From: Chamaecrista fasciculata
Taxonomy: Eukaryota; Streptophyta; Magnoliopsida; Fabales; Fabaceae
Direction: 5' to 3'
DNA: 64,000 nt
NCBI GenBank assembly: GCA_003254925.1
Contig: QANZ01033453.1
Span: forward strand, 18,677 to 82,676
The notes beneath the pieces were generated by a model, which was given only the letters and a program-made list of their open reading frames with translations, did not search any database and was not told the origin of the DNA. The translations under genes were made by a program, and so were the position numbers. Shown piece by piece: positions 37,219 to 46,433 of this stretch (its first letter is position 1; each line of letters starts with the position of its first letter).

Positions 37219-38630
37219 AATTATGACATGACATATATTAACACGAGTAAGCCTTAAAAGCCATAGCTCACAAAATTAAAACATAATGATTCACTAATAA
37301 GTATGGTACCTTAATCAAATCCAAAGGAAAAACATTTTCATTATTAATAAGTTAGATCAAGATCAAATCAGACTTTCTTTCAATTATGAACCAAAAAATA
37401 AATAAAAGAAATGTGCCCTTAAAAAAATAAATCCTCATCCCATTTAGCAACAAAGCAAAACAACTAATATAAAAAAAAAAATAAAGAAACTCTTTATAAA
37501 AACAGTGGGTGTTCAATCTGTCTTCCTCATTCCAAACATGAACATTGATCTCTTTATTTTTTTTTATTGGGTCCATTAAAGAAGAGATCGAAAACTAGAA
37601 CCCAATGGCAGCAACAAGCTTCTGGATCCTTAACTACACAATCAATGGAAGCTGGAAGAATTAAATCAAGAGAAGAGAAAGTGAATAAAGGGGACAATGG
37701 CTTAAGGAACCGAATCCGATGAAGAATCAACGAAACAAACGAAAACAGGTCAGTAGGGCAAAATTGAGGCTTTTCAGTAAACCCAACCAGATCGGAACAT
37801 TCTGTGTCGGAAGAATGCAGGATCTTGGTTTTAAAAATAATAATAAAAATCTTTCAATCTTCCGAAATCTGCCAGGATCAAGATCGATCTTAAAGGGCAG
37901 GATTGTTAGGTTACAAATTGGGGGTTTCAGTACCCCTCCCAAGGGGGTTCCCAACCGGAAACCCACTGTCTATGCTAGCCAGAATGCAGGCTCTGAAATT
38001 TCAAAACTGTAAGTATCTGCCATTAAGATTGAGTTTCAAAGGTGGGATCCAAATATTGTAAGGTCTTACATTCATTATTGCATTCTTAGAAAGCTATATT
38101 CTATTATAAGTAAGGTTTATCATAACCAACTTTTTTATAGCCAATGGAACACAGCCTATCTTTGCATGATTTCAACCATCTTTTTGCAAGCATGCATGTA
38201 TATATGCTTCCGTGTCAGATTCATCAATTGTTAAAGATCCCAATAAGAAAAATAAAAACACATCTATTATCTGCTAGAATATAATTATCCAACACGAATG
38301 ATGTAATAGCATCCAAATAGAAGATAGAATTCAACAGACTTGCATGTCTCATTCTTTATTTAAAAACATAGTCACCGAAGAAATGATTCAATGAAATGGC
38401 TACTGTCTTGTAGAGCATCCAAAAACAGCAGTTTTATGTGCTTATAGATGAACTAGTGTCAGAATTGAATCGATAAAAAAAGAAAGAAGCGTGTGTTCTA
38501 CTAAAATAATTATGATGATGATGATGATAATAATAATAATAACAACAACAGAAGCTACACAATCACCAGAAGAGTTACAGGGTTGGTAACATATCCCAAA
38601 TTAAATATGATGCACTCACTAAAATAGTAC
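37219..38630. other. Region where the MAP1A 3' half should be; no exon found
   Basis: Neither strand shows the expected catalytic-domain sequence of methionine aminopeptidase. A segment at about 37560-38010 is less AT-rich and has an open plus-strand frame (37719-38012) ending near a good donor (GTAAGTAT at 38009). On the minus strand it looks like a 5' leader followed by MDPIKKNKEINVHVW. No family is recognised. Confidence 0.4.
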
Positions 38631-41568
38631 CTGCAGCTACAGTTGCCTCATGGACGACTCTATCAATCTCATCAGTCGTCACACCTGGCTGGATGACCCG
38701 AGCAGCCGCATCCAAAACTTCTCTTGCAATCTAGAAATTAATATGGTCATAACCAAAGTCTAAACTTGTCATAAACAGGGTATCATTATGTCCTAAATTT
38801 TCCCATTGAGGTTTAGGAATTCTCAACAAAATTTTACCTATCTTAGATAGTATAGCCACTCAAATAGTCTAAGAAAGAAAAACTAAGATCTTTCATATAA
38901 CAAATCCCTCCCCAAAAATAGGCCCCACCCAAAAGGAAACAAAATCACTTGGGGTCATACAAATAAAATTTTATCACAAGATCTCAGCTGAATGATCATG
39001 ATTGCTTAAATATGTTAAATTGATTTGTATCACCAAGCCATGTGTCATACAGTTTTCCAATAACAGACTCCAATGAAGCAGCAAATTTAGCAATTAGCAC
39101 CATTAACTAAAAAAGGAGACCATCATTCTGTACTGAGTTCAACACAGAAATATTTTTAACTTTGAACAAAATAAATCTGAACAAATAAAGAACATAAAAA
39201 CAAGAGAAACTAATCCATGACAATCTACATAGACAAAATGGGGTAAATAGAGGAACATACTCGGCAAGTTTCTCTCATTCTCTGAATTTGATCAGGAGTC
39301 TTGATCTGCATATTGATATATTATTTAGAAACAATATAAATAAAATACAAAAAGTTCCCAACTTAATCTTGCCATCAAATTTATACAAGCAATTCAAACT
39401 ACACACCTCAACTGTATGCTGCAGATCACTATTTGGCTCAACTTTGGGAATTCCCTACATGTTAAAGCAGAAGAGAGACAGTATATTTAGAAACTATTGA
39501 GCCTGAGCTAAATCATCAAAATATGAACTGCAATTGAGCATTTGAGCTACAATAAAATAAGTTAAATGTAGAGATAAGAAGGATTGATATAACTCACATC
39601 ATCAGCCCAGTCTGGTTCATCAATATGAGCTGGTACAATTCTTTTACCAGATATAGGATATGGCCTCAGCAACCTTGAAAAAGCACCAATGAAATTTTTA
39701 GTTCCGATATTAATAAAAAAAATAGAAATTCAATTTACCCAAAAAAAAAAAACAATGAATCAGTAACAGACAAAGTGAAGGAAAAGAGTTGATAATTTCT
39801 TGCTATAAATATCTGTGATGCTCAGATCAGATAAATAATATGCATAGATTGAACCGTGTGAGAGAATAAAATAAAATAAAATAAAAAGGGACAACCAGTA
39901 GTTTAGAAACAGAAATACATAATAATCTCAATCAAACAGAATGGAAGCATGTCTAAAATATAGAGACAGTTGGGATCGAATTACCCAGTCCAATCAAAGT
40001 GAGGAATCTTTGGAGTTCGAGCCTGCCCTTTCTTCAAGCAATATAACCACCCGTCAACAGGTGAATCTGAAGTTTTCTCGCCTGGATTGCCTGTCCCAGG
40101 AGAAGCAAGCTTTGCCTTCAAGTGCACTGATTTGTGCGAGCTCCATGAAGCCTTAAAACAATCCTGAGTGCTGTTGAGAGATTTCAGAATTGGCTCCAAA
40201 CTAAAGGATATAATCATATAATAATTGAGATGAAAATATAGTATATAGAACCACAAAAGTTCTGCACCTCAACTCTAATAAGCACCTAGTAATAAGCTGT
40301 AGTCTAATTAGATACCATGGCCAGCCACACCTCCTACTAAAGTTTGCCATTCTGAGCAACATTGCCATCCACTTCAGCAAACTGCTAACCCCTAATTACT
40401 AACACAACCTTCTGTGAATATTACATTAGGTACATCAGAACTTATTTCTTCAAGCTAAAATGATTTAAACAATATTATTAGGCAGCACTTAGGGCTAATA
40501 TTATCATGCCACTATGTCACGCACTAGGCCAAAATACCCAAGTTCATTTGTACAATATCAAGAACCCACAATAGATGAATTCACCTTCAGTCAGAAACAA
40601 CATATTAAGGAGACTATGAACACAATGTAGAAACCAAATGGACCCATCAGATTATTCTCTTTGTAGAACCAAGGCCTTTTGTAGAATCATCAGCAACTAG
40701 GGAAAAGAAAAAAACAATCCTCATAACTGACAAAATATTTTACAAAAGAACTGTCTGCAAAAGAAAACCATTCTTTGAATGGTTGTTTCACACTTTCACT
40801 TTCTACTACCCATTCAACTTCGATGACAACAAAAAGATGTTAAATAGCTCGAGGCAAGAAACAATCACAAACCAGAAAGCTGCACCTTCACGAGGAAGCT
40901 TCAATTCGATGCATTTCGGACACCTGAAATTTTTTTGTTTTTGAAAAAAAAAGTAATAAATATAAGTTGCTGATCAAACATGAGTATTTGACATGTACTG
41001 CATATGAAAATATGCTTCTCGGTTTCGCAAACAAAACAAGCCAAAACCAAGAAGATGAAATAAGTAGAGTCACAAATCTGCTATTAATTCATAGACCTTC
41101 AAAAAGTCCTTGCGCGATGAAGACAGAACAAGTCAATTTTCCCTTAGGACTTAAAGAAGTTTCATTGACGAAGCTTTTATTAAAGAGAAGAGTTCCCAAA
41201 CCCAAAGACAGAACAAGTCAATGCTCCTTTCTACTATTTAACAGTATGAGTTACGTACTAAAACTGGGTGTAAATCCAATGCCAAGTCCCAAAACTGAAA
41301 TACTGTCATCTATAAACAACATTAGAAAATTTTGCTGAGAGCTTCGGGAAGGCATTTGATCACGTTCTGAAACATGGGTCTTGGATATAAAAGAGTAAGC
41401 AATAGGTAGAAGCTAGCATCTTAGAAGCATATAAGATAAGAAGAGGAAGAAGCATAAGGTAATAAATATGGTGAGAAGGAAGGGAAGAAATACGTACTGA
41501 AGATTGGCGGGTTTGCCACAGTTAGCACAAGAAAGAGTATTCCCAGCCGCATCTGAAACGCCTGACAT
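38631..41568 (-). CDS. MAP1A: Methionine aminopeptidase 1A, 5' half only
   Basis: Cytosolic type-I MetAPs remove the initiator Met from nascent proteins. Minus-strand exons are 41568-41498, 40923-40873, 40170-39985, 39673-39598, 39454-39407, 39305-39261 and 38730-38631. All are GT-AG and in frame, giving 192 codons plus one base. Residues 1-60 form the eukaryote-specific zinc-finger region (CANC, CPKC, CTQDC, then HKSVH). Next come the conserved linker (HFDWTGLLRPYPISGKRIVP, HIDEPDWADDG) and the opening of the peptidase fold (IKTPDQIQRMRETCRIAREV, VIQPGVTTDEIDRVVHEATV). The next exon should read GGYPSPLNYYFFPKS, but nothing like it lies downstream before the next gene, so the metal-binding catalytic residues are all missing. 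A full protein has about 400 residues. The last intron donor is intact. Either the locus is truncated, the sequence is misassembled, or the 3' exons lie elsewhere. Confidence 0.85.
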
Positions 41569-41700
41569 GATTCCTTCACTCAGGGAAGAAGAAAGCTAGG
41601 GTTGCAGAGGTGATGAAGAAGACGAACACAGAAAGACCCGACTTTTATTTTCATTTATATGAATTAATTTTTCTTCTCTTTTCTTTTTTTGGTCCAAATC

Positions 41701-41933
41701 CTGTTTTGGTCCCTACTATTTATCATAAGTTCCCTTTTGGTCTGTAATATTTTTTTGTCCTGTTTTGGCCTTTAATGTTTCCAAAAAGTTTTATCATCAG
41801 TCTCTAAGGACCAATAGTTAGAGACCAACGATGAAATTTTATGAAATATTAAGGACCAAAATAGAACAAAATAATAATAATGGCCAAAAAGAAACTTACA
41901 GTAAACATTAGAGACCAAAATAGATTTTTGACC
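41701..41933. mobile_element. MITE in the MAP1A promoter region
   Basis: A fold-back element of about 233 bp. The left arm GGTCCAAATCCTGTTTTGG and the right arm CCAAAATAGATTTTTGACC are inverted copies. CTTTTTTT flanks both sides and may be an 8-9 bp duplication, though in low-complexity sequence. It starts 133 bp upstream of the MAP1A ATG. A partial relative lies at about 49455-49560. Confidence 0.65.
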
Positions 41934-42055
41934 CTTTTTTTCTTAGGGTAAAAAATGATGATAATGAGTTAATAACTATGTAGCATCGTAGTGAGAAATG
42001 AGAAGCAGAATGTAATGATAATGATACAAGTATATAAGACATTACTACTCAACTA

Positions 42056-42128
42056 GCGCCTGTAGCTCAGTGGATAGAGCGTCTGTTTCCTAAGCAGAAA
42101 GTCGTAGGTTCGACCCCTACCTGGCGCG
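42056..42128 (+). tRNA. tRNA-Arg (anticodon CCT)
   Basis: A 73-base cloverleaf. The acceptor strands GCGCCTG/CTGGCGC pair apart from one T-T mismatch, the D arm is GCTC...GAGC, the anticodon stem TCTGT/GCAGA encloses loop TTCCTAA, and the T stem is GTAGG/CCTAC with TTCGACC. The internal A box and B box (GGTTCGACCCC) are intact, the 3' base is G, and there is no intron. Upstream are a TATATAAG box near 42031 and a CAA motif just before the gene, as in plant nuclear tRNA genes. T-runs downstream (from about 42139) can terminate Pol III. Confidence 0.97.
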
Positions 42129-43309
42129 AAAATATTGCATTTTAGCCTTTTTCTTTTCTTCTTATAATTTTCTCCTCCTATTCAATATATACTCTTTTGT
42201 TGAGACATAATTAATTTACTTGTTTCAGGACAAAAATAATTAATTTACTTGTGTTTTTTCTCATATATTTATATTGAGAAAAATTAAGTATTTCGAATGA
42301 ATATATTTCAATGATGTTATCAATACACAGACCCTAACAACATATAATACAAGGCTTAACCTAACAACATATAATACAAAGGCTTAACGTATTATGGTTA
42401 GAGAGAGAGGATATTCAATCCTAGCCTTACACGTATATACATACCAACTAACTATACAGTCGTACAATGAATAATATCTGCCTAGAGATCTAATTATGAA
42501 TTAATCTCGTCTTAACATGTACGATTGTACCCCTCACTCGGTTTCCTCTCTTGGACCTCCAACCAACCCCTCCACAACCTGTTAACATCAAGGTCGTTAA
42601 AGCAACCAATAGTGCACACGAAGAATGAGTTGAGGACCACACTACGTAACAAATCTATGATAACGATCTTAGGAACCCTATAAAGAGAGCATCTCACTAG
42701 GTAATAAACACATATCATTACTCTTCTAAATCACTTTTTGGGTATGGGAGGCTCAATTAGGGACCTAATTCTCCTCTTGAGTGTCTCTTGTACAGATATA
42801 TTATTTAATTAACAATTACATTAATAGATATATTGATTGATGAGATATGTACATATTTTCAATATTGAAATTCTCTACTGTTAACTTGTCTTCCCACTCT
42901 CACTTGTGTTATACACTTATTTTATAAGTTCAAATAACCGAAGCTAGGTTGGCCCCCAAAAAAAAAAAATCTTTGAAGCTAGGTCCCTTTCTATATGTTA
43001 TGAATATGCATGACATGATACAACCATGCATATGTTATTTTAGACAAAACAGAGTATAACATGGTGTCGATCAGGGATAGGGATAAATACATACATTAAT
43101 GCATTTGAGGATTAAGGATTCATACATTCAACCATGGAAATATATGATCTTTTTCCACTACAAATTACACCTCTACGGTAGTTTGATATATAAACCAAAC
43201 TACCAAGACTAACATAAGTACATAACACAGTACAACATAAGGTGATTAAAATTACAACCCTATTCACTAGTCCATTATCATCTTCTAACTTAGATTGGTC
43301 TTCATTGGC
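42129..43309. other. Intergenic between the tRNA and the pectinesterase gene
   Basis: AT-rich. A short tandem duplication of about 29 bp (CCTAACAACATATAATACAA...) lies at 42330-42390. No gene is seen, and the open frame at 42512-42718 is unrecognised. The pectinesterase 3' UTR should occupy the last few hundred bases. Confidence 0.45.
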
Positions 43310-46244
43310 TTAAATTCCAGTCGAGAACGGCACACCGGTGGCCGGAATCCAGCGATCCCCGAGCAAAAACTCATCCACAGTGAAGGGCCTAGCTTGAGTG
43401 GGATTAGTAAGAACATGAAACCCAGGCCAATTCACCCTATTTTCAGTAGAAGCACCATTACCTATGTTCATATACTCTCCATAGTACAAAGTGGAAAGCC
43501 CAAAGCTACCACTCCACTCGGCCCATCCTTTAGGGTCAATAAGCCCATCCAAATCACTTTTCAAGAACACAGTCCTAGAATACTTCTTCCATGGCCTTCC
43601 CAAATAGGTCTTAAAAGCACCCTTAACTTGGGCCAAATCAGACGTAGGCCCAACCCTAGAATTGTGGATAGAGATGCCCGTTGGCTGGTTTGGGTCATCT
43701 CGTCCTTGGGCCGTAATGTAGTTGGATTGATGGGCCATGGGCTTTCGGACAACAATATCACAGTTCTGAAAAACAACAGAAGCGTCTCCGAAGATAAAGT
43801 CAACAGTTCCATAAATAACGGAATCTCGATAGAATTGTCTGTTAGAGTGAACGTAAAGAGTGTCTTGGTAACCTTTGAAGCTGCATCGATAGAAGACGGC
43901 CATGTCTGAACTCACCTTTAGAGCCACTGCTTGGTGGTTCTCTGGGCCTGCTGTGTTCTCAAATGTCATATCTCTAGCCCAAAACCCATCTCCAGATACA
44001 TCTGTTTTAGGATAATGTAAAAAATTAAAAAAAAACAATAATAATAACAAGAAAATCGAATATATAAAAAAAATTAGGGACTAAAATAATAGTGCTCATA
44101 TAATTTATGGATTAAAATGTCAATTTACTCTAATTGGAATTGAATTGAAATTTTATTTTTACCAAATGAGGCAGAACCAACAGTTGTAGAGCCCTTAAGG
44201 ACACTTTTGCTTCCGGTGACAATGGTTTTGTCAATGCCATCTCCCACAAGCATCACATTCTTCGATTTGTATCCAATGTTCACTTTCTCATTATACACTC
44301 CTGATTTCACATGTATCACTATTCTTTCTGGACGATTCTTACCCATTGAACTCACAGCTTCAATGGCTTTTGTGATTGTTCTGTAAGATCCTGAACCATC
44401 CTGTGCTACTGTCAAATCAGCCTTTGATGTTTCTGCCCTCCATGATGCTAATAGCCCACTGTATGATTTTGATATGTATCCCTCTCCTGTATATGTACAC
44501 AAAAACAACATACATTATTCATCATCATATTTAAGGTAACCCCAATAATTTCTCTGTTTTGGTCACTTTCTTCTCTATATTATCAAGTTCATCCATATAC
44601 ATATATATACACAGAACAAAGACAACATTTCAAGCCAGTAATGCATGTTACAAGTTTGCAGGCAAAAAATGTACATATATAGCATCTCAGTGTAAGCTCA
44701 ATATTCAGTGTATGTTACGTGTAGGACATTAAAACCACAGAAAAAGATAAAGGAAATTAAAAAAATGAATTATTATGAGACTTTTTTAAATTTTTTGAGG
44801 AAATTATATATTATGAGACCTTACGTTACAACATGTGGTGTATTACAGGCTTGCCACAACACAATGCCGTAAATATGTATTCTGCCATCTATCTATTTAT
44901 TATTAGGTTATCCCATTTACCAAAGAAGCACAAGCTTTGAGATTTTTTTTAAGTGAGCAATAAAATGTTAATTAAAATAATATTAGGTCTTATCTTTCAT
45001 TAAGATTTGTCATTTCGAAATTAATGTATTCTCTCTGACTACCTCAGAGCGCATTACTGAAAAATAAATATGAATATATATCTATCCAAATTATCGACTC
45101 TTTCAATTGTTTCTTGTCATGAATATACCAATTTTAAAGAAAATACAATAAGAGCCAAAAAAATTGCATATTTACTCAAAATGGAGACTAAGGATATTAG
45201 ATAAGATAAAAAAATAAATGACATAGTTAGTATATATTTATTATACTTCAATGGAATAAGAAAAGAACACTTATATATATACGCGATAGCTAAGTGGATG
45301 TAAGAATATTGGTTCAAAAAAAAGTGGATGTAACATGTAAGAATATAGATATTAATTAAAATCACTATATGAAGTAAAACTGAACAAATAAGTTTTTCAA
45401 ATTTATTTTCAATTTCATTTCATTCCCAGTCATAGACACTTGGCAGTGGATCTTACACTGTTGTAACAAGTGTTGCAACCTTGACACTTCGTAAACAGTA
45501 AGCTAAAAGCTAATATATATATATATATATATATATAGGAATAATATAGCAAAAGGTAGATGACTTTCTAGGTTATCATGACAAAAAGTAAACCAAAAAG
45601 AAATATATTTTTTTAAGAAAACAAGAAAGAAGTAGTAATCAAACTAACCAAAACTATATAATTAAGTACTTATTTGAGCAATGTAAAATAGATTAAGTAG
45701 CTATACCTTTTCGTTTGTCATTCTTCTTGTTTGCATACAATTGAAGAGCTTCCTTAAGCAAGAAGGTCAAATTCTTCCCAAAATCTTCATGAGCTTCTTC
45801 TACTACATACCCTTTTTGTTCCAAACCATCCAAACAAGTCCTATGGTTTGTCATCACTGCACTTACCCACGTCATAGCATCTTCTTTGTTGTAATTACTC
45901 TTATTCATAACCATGTGACGTAACCTTCTCTCACTATCTTCATACAGCTTAACACAGTCTCTAAGAGCCACATTCACACCCACACCACTCACATTTTTAT
46001 TAAATGATGATGACAATGATGATAGGATCGCGCCAGTGAGGTCACTCTGATGAGAACGAGCCCGAGTTTTAGCTTTTAAGACTCGGGTTCGAGCCATTTG
46101 AAGTATTGTTGCTTCATTATAAGTAGCAATAGTGGTGGTGGTAGTGATAGTGGTAACAATGAGAAAGAGGAGGAGGGTGGGAGAAGTAGTGGCCATGTTA
46201 GTTAGGGTTTTGGAGGAATTGGAAGAGTGATGATGAGTGTGCAT
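43310..46244 (-). CDS. Pectinesterase with N-terminal inhibitor domain (type-I PME)
   Basis: A secreted cell-wall enzyme that de-esterifies homogalacturonan. Minus-strand exons are 46244-45707, 44486-44163 and 44001-43310, giving 517 aa, or 501 aa from the second in-frame ATG at 46196. The second start is favoured: a TATAAATC box at about 46282-46275 would place transcription near the first ATG, and MATTSPTLLLFLIV opens a normal signal peptide. The PMEI domain spans about residues 30-165 with the Cys of LRDCVKLY and RTCLDGL. A basic KKNDKRKG linker stands where the RRLL-type processing site usually is. The PME domain carries GVYNEKV, NHQAVALKV, YQDTLYVHSNRQFYRD, DFIFGDA, YITAQGRDDPNQPTG and YLGRPWK. 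Both catalytic Asp and the active-site Arg are present; DFIFGDA replaces the commoner DFIFGNA. A MITE remnant lies in intron 2 and an (AT)n run in intron 1. Confidence 0.93.
44065..44140. mobile_element. MITE remnant in pectinesterase intron 2
   Basis: About 75 bp, TTAGGGACTAAAATAATAGTG followed by ATGCTCAT-type sequence and AATTTACTC. It matches the right arm of the fold-back remnant at about 8340-8420, so it is a fragment of the same family. Confidence 0.5.
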
Positions 46245-46273
46245 GAATTGAAGGAGGTGATGTTGTGGATTGA

Positions 46274-46282
46274 TGATTTATA
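46274..46282 (-). promoter_or_regulatory. TATA box of the pectinesterase gene
   Basis: TATAAATCA on the minus strand. Transcription is expected about 30 bases downstream, at roughly 46250. That is almost on top of the first ATG (46244) and supports use of the second ATG at 46196. Confidence 0.5.
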
Positions 46283-46433
46283 GACAAGTAAGGAAATTGA
46301 AGGCACATGGAATGGAGAGCAGGTGTCACGCCTTGGGACTTAGAATCAATGTCCTAATTTGTTGAAGTGATCGGTTTATTCGGTGGAGAGGCAAATATAT
46401 ATGGTAATTCAATAAAACAGAACATTAAATATA

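Noticed and set aside
34559-37227. A 9-bp target duplication around the first long-armed element
   Set aside because: Left flank AAACGATTT and right flank AATTATGAC do not match; I take this as part of the evidence for a breakpoint.
33600-38630. Remaining catalytic exons of MAP1A
   Set aside because: I looked on both strands for the GGYPSPLNYYFFPK, CHGIPD and FTIEPM type blocks and saw none.
43295-43909. A 204-codon plus-strand frame
   Set aside because: It is antisense to the well-supported catalytic exon of the pectinesterase.
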